DNA of 64,000 nt from CBDDIP01 sp965229005 (GTDB lineage: Bacteria; Actinomycetota; Acidimicrobiia; Acidimicrobiales; Ilumatobacteraceae): positions 1,364,001 through 1,428,000 of the forward strand of contig CBDDIP010000002.1 of NCBI GenBank assembly GCA_965229005.1, in the 5' to 3' direction. Under the pieces are notes generated by a model. It did no database searches. It worked only from the letters and a program-made list of their open reading frames with translations, and was not told the DNA's origin. Position numbers and translations under genes: made by a program. Every line of letters begins with the position of its first letter. Position 1 is the first letter of the stretch. Positions 17,501-25,524 of this stretch are shown piece by piece.

Positions 17501-17921
17501 GCTCGCCCAGCGCGCCGTGGTGTGGCCGCTGCTGCACACCGCCTTCGACGTCATCGAGATGTCGGCGCGCACCGGGGAGCGCATCGGCAAGGTGGCCGAC
17601 GCGTACTGGGAGGCGTTCGACGTGCTCGACGTCAGCTGGCTGTGGGAGGCCATCGGCGCGCTGCCGCGCGGCGACCGCTGGCAGACGCAGGCCCGCTCGG
17701 CGTTGCGCGACGACCTGCTGACCGCGCTCGCCGATCTCGCCGACGACGCGCTCTACGTCGGATCGGTCGGGGCCTGGGCGGCTGCGAACGAGAAGGTCGT
17801 CGGGCGCACCATGTCGATGTTCACCGAGATCCGTCGGGCCGAGGCGTTCGACCTGACCAACCTGTCGGTGGCGCTGCGGCAGCTGCGCAACCTGGCGCTG
17901 GTCACCCAACGCCCGGCCTGA
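14580..17921 (+). CDS. gdh: NAD-dependent glutamate dehydrogenase, N-terminally short form
   Basis: Oxidative deamination of glutamate to 2-oxoglutarate and ammonia with NAD+. At 1113 residues it is far shorter than the usual large (about 1600-residue) NAD-GDH: it begins within the region that normally follows the N-terminal ACT-like domains. The catalytic domain is complete, with [32 protein letters not shown] (catalytic Lys near 362), [47 protein letters not shown] and [21 protein letters not shown]. ATG at 14580 follows a GAGGGGAG site. A 1244-codon antisense open frame is a shadow of this gene. Loss of the ACT part would remove expected allosteric control. Confidence 0.9.
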   Translation: [1113 protein letters not shown]

Positions 17922-17965
17922 ACCGCCGGGAGCCGTTCACGGCGCGCCGCTAGCCTCGATGCGGC

Positions 17966-19378
17966 ATGTCTGATCCCGGTCCCCGCTTCCGCTTCGCCCC
18001 GTCGCCCACGGGCTTCTTCCACGTCGGTGGGGCGCGCACCGCGCTGTACAACTGGGCGTTGGCCAAGCGGCTCGGCGGCACGTTCGTGCTGCGCATCGAG
18101 GACACCGACGAAGCTCGCAACCGGCCGGAGTGGACGCAGGGCATCATCGACGCGCTGGCGTGGATCGGCATCGCCGACAGCGATCCGACGTTCGAAGGCC
18201 CGTTCTTCCAGAGCGAGAACGCGCAGCTGCACGTCGACGCGGCGAACCGTCTGTTCGCCGACGGGCACGCGTACTACTGCGACCTGACCTCCGAGCAGAT
18301 CCAGGAGCGGGCGAAGGCCAACGGCAAGCCCGGCTACGACGGCTACTCGCGTGATCGCGGGTTGGGCCCGGCGCCGGGCAACGTGCTGCGCTTCCGCGTG
18401 CCGAGCGGTGGCAGCACGATCGTGCACGACCTCGTGCGCGGCGACGTCGAGTTCGCCCACGAGTCGCTCGAGGACTTCGTGCTGCTGCGCGGCAACGGGA
18501 CGCCGGTGTTCCTCGTGGCCAACGTGGTCGACGACATCGAGATGCGCATCAGCCACGTGCTGCGCGCCGAGGAGCACCTGCCGAACACGCCCAAGCAGCA
18601 GCTCCTGTGGGAAGCGCTCGGCCACGCGCCGCCGCAGTGGGCGCACGTGCCGGTGCTCGTCAACGAGAAGCGCCAGAAGCTGTCCAAGCGTCGCGACAAG
18701 GTGGCGCTGGAGCAGTACCGCGACGAGGGCATCCTCGCCGACGCGATGGTCAACTACCTGATGACCCTCGGCTGGGCGCCGAAGGGCGAGACCGAGATCG
18801 TGCCGTGGAGCGACATCGAGCGCGACTTCCGCCTCGAGGACGTCAACCACTCGCCGGCGTTCTTCGACATCAAGAAGCTGACGGCGTTCAACGGCGAGTA
18901 CATCCGCGCCATGCCGCTGCCGGAGTTCATCGAGGCGTGTCAGCCGTTCCTCCACGCGCCCGACGTGCCGTGGGCGCCGGAGCAGTTCGACCCGGCGCGC
19001 TTCGAAGCGATCGCTCCGCTCGCACAGACACGAGTGACCACGCTGCCGGAGGTCGTGCCGATGATCGACTTCCTCTTCCTCTCCGACCCGGTGATCGACG
19101 AGGCGGCGTGGGCCAAGGCGATGTCGTTGGCGAATGCGATGGAGATCCTCGTCGGCACGACCGCCGCCTACGAGGCGCTGCCGTCGTGGGACGTCGAGTC
19201 GCTGAAGGGCGCGTTCGAGGACGTCGCGCTGGCCAACGGCTACGAGAAGTTCGGCAAGCCGCAGGGCATCCTGCGCATCCCGATCACCGGGCGCCCGGTC
19301 GGCCCTCCGATCTACGAACCGTTGGAGCTGCTCGGCCGCGACGAGGTGTTGCGCCGTTTGCGGGCGGCCGCGGGGTGA
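17966..19378 (+). CDS. gltX: Glutamyl-tRNA synthetase
   Basis: Class I synthetase of 470 residues charging tRNA-Glu, and in bacteria lacking GlnRS also tRNA-Gln. The HIGH-type motif reads [22 protein letters not shown] (8-29), the Rossmann fold contains [11 protein letters not shown], and the KMSKS loop is [10 protein letters not shown] (about 237-246). The C-terminal helical anticodon-binding part is present but on the short side. Start codon ATG at 17966. The gene is followed by an overlapping DUF218 gene and, 120 bp further, by tRNA-Gln and tRNA-Glu, both plausible substrates. Confidence 0.95.
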   Translation: MSDPGPRFRFAPSPTGFFHVGGARTALYNWALAKRLGGTFVLRIEDTDEARNRPEWTQGIIDALAWIGIADSDPTFEGPFFQSENAQLHVDAANRLFADGHAYYCDLTSEQIQERAKANGKPGYDGYSRDRGLGPAPGNVLRFRVPSGGSTIVHDLVRGDVEFAHESLEDFVLLRGNGTPVFLVANVVDDIEMRISHVLRAEEHLPNTPKQQLLWEALGHAPPQWAHVPVLVNEKRQKLSKRRDKVALEQYRDEGILADAMVNYLMTLGWAPKGETEIVPWSDIERDFRLEDVNHSPAFFDIKKLTAFNGEYIRAMPLPEFIEACQPFLHAPDVPWAPEQFDPARFEAIAPLAQTRVTTLPEVVPMIDFLFLSDPVIDEAAWAKAMSLANAMEILVGTTAAYEALPSWDVESLKGAFEDVALANGYEKFGKPQGILRIPITGRPVGPPIYEPLELLGRDEVLRRLRAAAG

Positions 19379-20073
19379 CCCTCTCGGAACCGGCCGATGA
19401 GCTGGTTGCGGACGGGCCGGCGGATGAGGCGGTGCTCGACCCGGCTCCGGCACGCCGTCGCTTCTGGCATCGCCGTTCCGTGCAGGTCGCCGCGGCGTTG
19501 CTCGTCGTGTTGTTCGGCTACTACGCCGTCACGCTGTACCAGGTGCACTCGACGGGGACGAGCGACCAGGCCCGCCCGGTCGACGCCATCGTCGTGATGG
19601 GCGCTGCGCAGTACGACGGTCGGCCGTCGGCGCAGCTGGCCGCCCGGCTCGACCACGTCGTCGACCTGTGGGAGCGCGGCCTCGCCCCGCTCGTCATCAC
19701 CACCGGTGGCAAGCAGGAGGGCGACCGGTTCACCGAGGCCGAAGCCTCGGCGCGCTACCTCGAGGAGCACGGCGTGCCCGCCGACGCGATCCTCGAAGAA
19801 GACACGAGCCACAACTCGTACGACTCGCTGCGCGTCGCCGCGCGGCTCGTGCGCGAGCACGGCGGATCGCGGGTGCTCTTGGTGAGCGACCCGTTCCACT
19901 CGCTGCGCATCCGCCTCATCGCCCAAGAGCTCGGTCTGACCGCGTACGTCTCGCCGACGCGCACCAGCCCGGTCGACGGTGGCGAGGCCTTCTGGCGGGA
20001 GATGAAGGAAGCCGCCGGCATCTCCCTCGCCCGGATCATCGGCTTCCGCCGTCTCCTCTCCCTGACGGGCTGA
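19375..20073 (+). CDS. YdcF/SanA family (DUF218) membrane protein
   Basis: A 232-residue protein starting at GTG 19375, overlapping the gltX stop by 4 bp (GTGA), so probably translated from the same mRNA. It has a cytoplasmic N-terminus rich in Asp/Ala, one membrane helix ([22 protein letters not shown], about 37-58), then the DUF218 fold: [59 protein letters not shown] and [14 protein letters not shown]. Members are implicated in cell-envelope integrity and vancomycin tolerance; the substrate is unknown. Confidence 0.85.
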   Translation: MTLSEPADELVADGPADEAVLDPAPARRRFWHRRSVQVAAALLVVLFGYYAVTLYQVHSTGTSDQARPVDAIVVMGAAQYDGRPSAQLAARLDHVVDLWERGLAPLVITTGGKQEGDRFTEAEASARYLEEHGVPADAILEEDTSHNSYDSLRVAARLVREHGGSRVLLVSDPFHSLRIRLIAQELGLTAYVSPTRTSPVDGGEAFWREMKEAAGISLARIIGFRRLLSLTG

Positions 20074-20088
20074 CCCGAGGTCGTGGCG

Positions 20089-20135
20089 ATCTCGGACCGT
20101 TCCGTGACGGTTTCCGACGCGGAACCGTCCGAGAT
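20089..20135. terminator. 16-bp hairpin after the gltX operon
   Basis: ATCTCGGACCGTTCCG (20089-20104) and CGGAACCGTCCGAGAT (20120-20135) pair over 16 positions with a single mismatch, with a 15-nt loop. It lies 16 bp after the DUF218 stop and before the tRNA genes, so it separates the two units. There is no T-run. Confidence 0.6.
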
Positions 20136-20199
20136 CCTGAGTCGCACGAATCGCCAGGTGGGCGCGATGGGGGTCCGTTGCTACACTCCTTCCGCTCCT

Positions 20200-20274
20200 T
20201 GGGGAGTGGTGTAACTGGCAACACAGCAGATTCTGGTTCTGTTATTCAGGGTTCGATTCCTTGCTCCCCAGCCA
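20200..20274 (+). tRNA. tRNA-Gln (anticodon CTG)
   Basis: Acceptor stem TGGGGAG (20200-20206) pairs with CTCCCCA (20264-20270), discriminator G20271, encoded CCA 20272-20274. The anticodon loop is TTCTGGT with anticodon CTG, flanked by CAGA/TCTG stem; T-loop GGTTCGATTCC is canonical. A -10-like TACACT lies at 20182-20187. Confidence 0.95.
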
Positions 20275-20315
20275 CCCGCACCGGCTTGCCGGGTAGGGTC
20301 GAAAACAAGCAGCTT

Positions 20316-20391
20316 GGCCCGTTCGTCTAGTGGCCTAGGACACCACCCTCTCAAGGTGGCGGCACGGGTTCGAATCCCGTACGGGCTGCCA
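20316..20391 (+). tRNA. tRNA-Glu (anticodon CTC)
   Basis: Acceptor GGCCCGT (20316-20322) pairs with ACGGGCT (20381-20387, with a G-T pair at 1-72), discriminator G20388 and encoded CCA. Anticodon loop CCTCTCAAG gives CTC; T-arm ACGGGTTCGAATCCCGT is canonical. The 3' half is overlapped antisense by the end of the serine recombinase frame, making this tRNA the likely integration target of accessory block 1. Confidence 0.95.
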
Positions 20392-22191
20392 GTAGGACAC
20401 TGTTCGAACCCTGTCGCCGAAAGGCGGCGGGGTTCGTTGTTTCTGCGGGCAGTGGACCGAACGGCCGCTCGGAAGGCGAGAACGCCAACGACTCCGCCAA
20501 CCAGCCTTCGACCTGGTCACCGATGCTCGAATCTGTCAGGGCCCTCTCGTAGGTGCCTGACTCGACATCAATGTGACCCGACTGGATCGCCTCGGCTTCC
20601 AGCGCGAGCAAGTCGTCGAGGTTGTGCTGGCTGATGTGAGCGAACCCCGGACTGAGGTTGCACCCGAGAACGCTGCCTGGATCGACCCAGATCCGTTCGA
20701 ACACCGCCCGATTCATCGTCCGACGTTGCGGCGCGTCAGCGGCCATGTAGAGCTTGTGCCCGTCTGCCAGGGTGCCGACGACCTCGTCGACGGCCTTTGT
20801 GAGCGAGTCGACCTGAATCGAGGCCACAGCCTCGTGCTGTGCCGCCTGCGACCGCTCACGCGCGATTCGCCGCTGCTCCTCACGGAGCAGTGCAAGGGAC
20901 ACTGCCTCGGCGTAGTGGGCTGCGAGGAGCTTGCGTTCCTCCAGTTCCAGTTCAGCCATTCGCTTACGTTGCTTCGTAAGTTCTCGGCCGCTCAGCCGGC
21001 GGATGACGTCGACGTGTTCGAGAATCTTGCGGCTGATCGTCTCGATTCGCTCGTTCGTCGGCCGCACACGTGCCCAGTACTCCTCGACCATGTGCTCAAC
21101 CAAGTCGATCGGCACGTATGGCATGGTGCAGGTGCTTCGCTTCTGTCTCGCAATGCAATAGAAGTATGGGTACACCGCGCCGTTTCCTCGGCTGTACGAC
21201 ACGCCGAGTCTGCTGCCGCAACGCCCGCAGAAAACCGAGCCCTTGAGGTAGTGCTGCCGATGTGTCACACGCTCGCCGGTTCGCTTCTGTTCGAGTACCC
21301 GAGCGACAACCTCGAAGAGCTCGTTGCTGATGATCGCTTGGTGTCGGCCCTCGTAGTGGACGCCTTCGAACGGCACGATGCCTGTGTAGTAGGGATTCCT
21401 GAGCATCCGATGGAGTTGGGCGACGACGATCGGCTTGCCGCCGGTCTTCGGGCGCTTGGGCGCCGTGAGTCCGCGGCCTTCGAGTGCGGCAGTGAGCCCC
21501 GACAGGGTCCACTCGCCTGTGGCGTACTGCTCGAACGCCCACTGGACGTGCTCTGCCCGCTCCGCATCGACCTCGACCGTGTGGACACCCCGGCCTTCGA
21601 AGCTCCGAATCACGTTCGTGTAGCCAATTGGGGCCCTGCCAGGTGTGCCGCCAAGTTTGGCTTTCTGGCGCATTCCCTTGATCGCCTCGGTGCCGAGGTT
21701 GGCGGAGTACAGCTCGGCGACCCCAGCCATGATGGCGTGCATGAAGCGACCCTGCGGGGTCTGGTCGATGTTCTCCGAACAAGAGACAAGCGTTGCACCC
21801 GCTCGCTGAATGGCCATCGTGATGGACACATCATCCAGTCGGTTACGCGCGAGGCGGTCGAGCTTGTGGACGATCACGAAGTCGATGTCCTTCGATCGTT
21901 CAAGACGCTGCAGCATGACCTGGAGCTGCTCGCGATCGGCGCTGCGGGCAGACTCGCCAATGTCGATGTACTCGGCTTCGACGATTGCGCCGAGCGCCTC
22001 AGCCCGTTGACGACACTCGTGGCGTTGTGCCTTGATCGAGAGGCCCTCGGCGTCGAAGTCAGTCTCAGCTTGCGAGTTCGTCGAGACGCGCAGATAGATG
22101 ACGGCTCGGCGGAGCTGACCTGTTGGAGCGCTTGACTGATTGATGGACCCACGCGCGGGCGTGTAGCCGCCGATCGCGAGCCGTGGCTCAT
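20351..22191 (-). CDS. Large serine recombinase (frameshifted near its start)
   Basis: Site-specific recombinase of the large serine family. The resolvase domain reads RRAVIYLRVSTNSQ (catalytic Ser in LRVST, about 22080-22110), SIKAQRHECQ, DIGESARSADREQLQVMLQRL, and VIVHKLDRLARN. The recombinase domain follows (APIGYTNVIRS, MLRNPYYTGIVPFEG), then a zinc ribbon (VFCGRCGSRLG ... CIARQKRSTC) and a coiled-coil. No ATG/GTG/TTG lies in frame before the catalytic domain. However, an ATG at 22191 overlaps the TGA of the upstream AlbA_2 gene (ATGA) one frame away, so a single-base shift between about 22105 and 22185 explains the missing start. The 3' end runs through the tRNA terminator into tRNA-Glu before a stop, so the last 25 or so residues (GSNSVLLAARTGFEPVPPP) are antisense tRNA. 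Pseudogene or sequence error cannot be told apart here. Confidence 0.8.
20406..20442 (+). terminator. Terminator of the tRNA transcript
   Basis: GAACCCTGTCGCC (20406-20418), tetraloop GAAA, and GGCGGCGGGGTTC (20423-20435) give a 13-bp stem with two wobbles, followed by GTTGTTT. It is a strong plus-strand intrinsic terminator 15 bp after tRNA-Glu, lying inside the 3' part of the minus-strand recombinase frame. Confidence 0.75.
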
Positions 22192-23717
22192 TGATGGAGA
22201 GATCGTGACGCGACGTCCACGAGCCGGGACATGAGCGTTGTCGCCGACCATCGGCCCGTCGCCTGCGGTCGCTCCGTGGGATGGCGCATTTCGATGGCAG
22301 CCCCGAGTGGTCCGGGTGGGAAGAGTTCGTCGTGACTTGTTCGCTCGGCCTGCGGGAGGAAGTCGTTCGGACATCCGTCGCCGGTAGCCCATTCGGTCAC
22401 GGCAAGTGTGTGGCCCTCAGGATCAAGCAGCGCTCCATTCGCCAGGTGGCCGACGAGTTCGTTGTTGTGTGCAACGACGAGCGCTCCGTCCGCGTAGAGC
22501 GACACAGGCGCACGGGTGGTGCCGTAGAGACGTGCGCCGGCGACTGCCATCCCAGTTGGATGGCCGTCCGAACTGAAGAGCTCACCAGTCTCGAAACCGA
22601 TGCGCCGTTCGGCGAGACCGAAGGCCCCGGCTACTCGATCCGAGAGGGCACGCACCAGCGAGTGCCGCACGGTTGCCAACGACAGATGGCCCGGGCGATG
22701 CTCCGATCTCTCAACGACATCAACGACGGAGAGTCCGACGGGTTGGTGCGCCCTGCGAGTCTGAACGACGCCGTCGACCACGTTTGCCAGCTCCATCTGT
22801 GAAACTCGGTCGAGCCTGATCTCGACTTCCACCACTGTTGGAATTGCGAGTGTGGACAGAACCCAACCGATCCACACCAGCTGTCCGTTGACGAGCGTCT
22901 GGATGTCGAGCATGGTCGGATTCGCCGGCAGACGGCGGCCGCAGGCGATCGCCCCGTCCTCGTGAATGCGTAGGGCTACTGGGGGATCCGAGGCGTTCGG
23001 TCCCGCGTACGCAAACATGCCGTTCGCCCATCGCGCGAGTTGCTCGTGTGTGTCTGTGATGCCCGTCAGCGCGACTGCGTGTCGAATCGATGCCGGCATA
23101 GAGAACGTGTGACGATCCGCGGCCACGGCGCGGAATCGGGGGACAAGCGGCGCATGCGGAACCGCGGAGACACTCAGCCATGGATCGTGCGGCACCCTCA
23201 GCGGCATTCCGCGTTCCTGCCAGACCGTGTCACGCTGAGATGCGCCGCGTTCTGCGAGCAGGTAGGCGTTCCTCACCTGCGTCTCGCTCATCGCCACCGT
23301 GGAGGTGCCCGTTCGTGTGTAGTAGCGGTTGTCTCCCATCTCAACCATGTACGGGCCGAGCGCGGTGGGGAAGACCTCGCATACAAGCACGAAGCCGCCC
23401 TCGGTTTGAACTTCGTGCACGTCGAGCTGCAGCGGCGGAAAGACCGCATCACGCACCAGGTCTCGAAGCCGCGTCGACGTCTGGGCATCCGTACACGGCA
23501 GGATCGCGCCGGGAACGCTGTGCTTGCCCGACGACCGGTCCTCGACGATGCCGTAGATGACCGTGCCACCGCCGCCGTTGGCCATGCCAGTTAACTGCTT
23601 GAGACACTTGGCCTTTCCCGGCCGACTCTTCAGATCAATCTCTTGTTTGTATTCGAGCGACCGAGATTCGGGAACGGCATCCGCAATCAACCGCTGCACC
23701 TCGACGCCCCAGTTCAC
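22188..23717 (-). CDS. AlbA_2 (Schlafen-type) domain protein
   Basis: About 509 residues from the GTG at 23717 (MNWGVEVQRLIADAVPES). The AlbA_2/Schlafen putative DNA- or RNA-binding domain occupies roughly 15-150: RSLEYKQEIDLKS, KCLKQLTGMANGGGGTVIYGIVED, FPPLQLDVHEV, GGFVLVCEVFPTALGPYMVEMGDNRYYTRTGTSTVAMSETQVRNAYL. The remaining 350 residues are not recognised. Related domains occur in bacterial regulators and phage-defence proteins. The stop overlaps the ATG of the recombinase frame, pointing to a two-gene operon that belongs to the mobile element. Longer in-frame starts at 23960 and 23942 exist but add an unrelated segment. Confidence 0.7.
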   Translation of the reverse strand: MNWGVEVQRLIADAVPESRSLEYKQEIDLKSRPGKAKCLKQLTGMANGGGGTVIYGIVEDRSSGKHSVPGAILPCTDAQTSTRLRDLVRDAVFPPLQLDVHEVQTEGGFVLVCEVFPTALGPYMVEMGDNRYYTRTGTSTVAMSETQVRNAYLLAERGASQRDTVWQERGMPLRVPHDPWLSVSAVPHAPLVPRFRAVAADRHTFSMPASIRHAVALTGITDTHEQLARWANGMFAYAGPNASDPPVALRIHEDGAIACGRRLPANPTMLDIQTLVNGQLVWIGWVLSTLAIPTVVEVEIRLDRVSQMELANVVDGVVQTRRAHQPVGLSVVDVVERSEHRPGHLSLATVRHSLVRALSDRVAGAFGLAERRIGFETGELFSSDGHPTGMAVAGARLYGTTRAPVSLYADGALVVAHNNELVGHLANGALLDPEGHTLAVTEWATGDGCPNDFLPQAERTSHDELFPPGPLGAAIEMRHPTERPQATGRWSATTLMSRLVDVASRSLHQ

Positions 23718-24038
23718 GATGCCTACATTAGAGACGGACGTCGGTGGCGCGTTACTGGCTGGAACACGCCGCCGTGAAGTCGTGCTTCGAACGTGCCGAC
23801 GTCGAGATGGATAAAGCCCGTTGCGCCCTCCGCCACGAACTGTCCCGGGCGCCACGGCTAGAAACCAGTCGTCAGTCGAATCGTCCGTGTGCACGGCTGC
23901 CATGATCGAGTGTCCGTCGCTCAGCTGCACGACGACGTTCATAGACGTCCCTCCGCTCACTACGACCAGCGCCTAGCTCGAAGGACCCGCGCTACCAACG
24001 TTTCGCGCTCCGGCTGGGTTACCCGACGCACGCGGCCG

Positions 24039-24067
24039 ACTAGCTGTGACGACCGGACACGTTGTCC
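24039..24067. repeat. IS481 left end: target duplication and inverted repeat
   Basis: ACTAGC (24039-24044) is the left target duplication. The left inverted repeat follows at 24045-24067, ending ACGTTGTCC, which is matched exactly by the inner part of the right repeat. Confidence 0.85.
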
Positions 24068-25130
24068 CTGGCGTGGTGGTGTTGGTGGTCCGCGGTTGAG
24101 GTGAGCCCTCCTTGCGAGGCTGTGGTCTCTGACAACACACCTCAACGCAAGGAGGGGCTCGTGCCTCACGCTAGAAGACAGCACCCGAACGCGCCGTTGA
24201 CGCCGGAGGGTCGACGGCGAATGGTTGCCTGTGTGATCGATCAGCACTGGTCGATCGAAGCAACCGCTGACAGGTTCCAGATCGACGCGAAAACGGTTCG
24301 CAAGTGGCGCGACCGTTTCCTTGCTGAGGGCGATGCCGGGCTCCAGGATCGCAGCTCGAGACCGCATCGTTCACCGAACCGCACCCGAGCTCGCGATCGT
24401 GATCGGGTGTTGCGGCTGCGTCGTCGGCATCGGTGGGGAGCCGAGCACATCGCTCACGAGACCGGGCTCGCGCCGTCAACGGTCCAGAACATCTTGAACG
24501 CTGCCGGCTGCGGGCGACTCGATCGTGGTGACCGGGCCACCAACGTCGAACCAGTGCGCCGCTACCAGCGTGATCGGCCCGGCGAGTTGATCCACGTCGA
24601 CGTCAAGAAGCTCGCCGGGATCCCCGCTGGTGGCGGTTGGCGACAACTCGGTCGTGGCGTCAACGACCACCACCGGGTCGGCTACCGCTACATCCACTCG
24701 GCCATCGATGACCGCACCCGCCTCGTCTATTCCGAGATCCACCTCGATGAGACCGCCGCGACCGCTGTCGGGTTCTGGCGGCGCGCCGTGACCTGGTTCG
24801 CTGCCCACGGCATCACCTGCGAACGAGTGATCACCGACAACGGCACCTGCTACAAACGCCAATGGGCCCAGGCGTGCGCCGAGACCGGCACGACCGTCAA
24901 GAAGACCCGTGTCCGCCGGCCACAAACCAACGGCAAGATCGAACGCTTCCACCGGATCCTGCTCGAAGAATGGGCCTACATCCGAGCATGGACCTCCGAC
25001 CGGCAACGCGCCCTCGCCTACGACCACTTCATCCACTTCTACAATCACCACCGAGCCCACGGCGCACTCGGATGGTCAACCCCCGCCGCGACCCTCAACA
25101 CCCTCCAGGACAACGTCCCCGGCTTTCACA
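24045..25130 (+). mobile_element. IS481-family insertion sequence, complete
   Basis: 1086 bp with terminal inverted repeats beginning TGTGA (24045-24067, TGTGACGACCGG then ACACGTTGTCC; right end 25108-25130), matching at 18 of 23 positions. Both ends are flanked by ACTAGC (24039-24044 and 25131-25136), a 6-bp target-site duplication, so insertion is fairly recent and both ends are intact. TGT...ACA termini suit the IS481 family. One transposase gene fills the element. Confidence 0.9.
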
Positions 25131-25135
25131 ACTAG
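24161..25135 (+). CDS. IS481 family transposase
   Basis: A 324-residue DDE transposase. N-terminal helix-turn-helix region (LTPEGRRRMVACVIDQHWSIEATADRFQIDAKTVRKWRDRF), then the rve-type catalytic core with acidic residues in HVDVKKLAG, VITDNGTCY and NGKIERFHRILLEEW; it ends YNHHRAHGALGWSTPAATL as usual in the family. The start is GTG at 24161 after AAGGAGGGG. The stop codon TAG (25133-25135) is not inside the IS: it lies in the ACTAGC target duplication, so this copy terminates only because of where it landed. Confidence 0.92.
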   Translation: MPHARRQHPNAPLTPEGRRRMVACVIDQHWSIEATADRFQIDAKTVRKWRDRFLAEGDAGLQDRSSRPHRSPNRTRARDRDRVLRLRRRHRWGAEHIAHETGLAPSTVQNILNAAGCGRLDRGDRATNVEPVRRYQRDRPGELIHVDVKKLAGIPAGGGWRQLGRGVNDHHRVGYRYIHSAIDDRTRLVYSEIHLDETAATAVGFWRRAVTWFAAHGITCERVITDNGTCYKRQWAQACAETGTTVKKTRVRRPQTNGKIERFHRILLEEWAYIRAWTSDRQRALAYDHFIHFYNHHRAHGALGWSTPAATLNTLQDNVPGFHN

Positions 25136-25136
25136 C
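25108..25136. repeat. IS481 right end: inverted repeat and target duplication
   Basis: Right inverted repeat 25108-25130 (begins GGACAACGT, ends TTTCACA) overlaps the last codons of the transposase. ACTAGC (25131-25136) is the right target duplication and supplies the transposase stop codon. Confidence 0.85.
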
Positions 25137-25277
25137 CGATCGCAGAACCGCTACCAGCGCCGTGTCAGCAGCACGAGCGCGCTGGCCACGATCGCGTACA
25201 GGCTCCAGCGCGGCCCCCACAACAGCATGCCGCTCAATCTGCAGCCGGCGACGTCACTGTCAATACGAGCTGACGAT

Positions 25278-25524
25278 TCAGGCGCCGGGAAGCACGTCCT
25301 TCACGTCGCTGATGATCTGGAACAGGTCGTTTGGTGTGCAGTCCAGCGCCGCACAGATTGCCGCCAGTGTCGCGAGGCGAACCTCTCGCGGGTGGCCCCT
25401 TGAGCAACGCACCGACGGATGGGGCGGTGAGGTCAAGTCCAGCCTTGTCCCGAAGCACCGTGCGCAGCTTCGCTGTTGTCCAGATGTTCCGCTGCGCCGC
25501 GATCATCCGTAGGTTCCATCCCAA
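25278..25524 (-). pseudogene. XRE/Cro-type HTH regulator, frameshifted
   Basis: From a TTG at 25524 the frame reads MGWNLRMIAAQRNIWTTAKLRTVLRDKAGL and LTAPSVGALLKGPP, typical of small actinobacterial XRE proteins. At about 25399 the frame is lost; skipping one base restores PREVRLATLAAICAALDCTPNDLFQIISDVKDVLPGA and a stop at 25278. That second part is the conserved end (ICAALDC-P-DL) of the same family. So the gene carries a single +1 shift in a CCC run, through mutation or sequence error. It neighbours the IS481 copy and may once have controlled the recombinase operon. Confidence 0.7.

Noticed and set aside
14175..17909. A 1244-codon minus-strand open frame opposite glutamate dehydrogenase
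   Set aside because: It is Arg/His/Val-rich without any domain, and spans two genes; it is the expected antisense shadow of a high-GC coding sequence.
24039..25136. Longer transposase start at 24062
   Set aside because: It would begin inside the left inverted repeat and add residues unlike the family; the GTG at 24161 has a strong AAGGAGGGG site.
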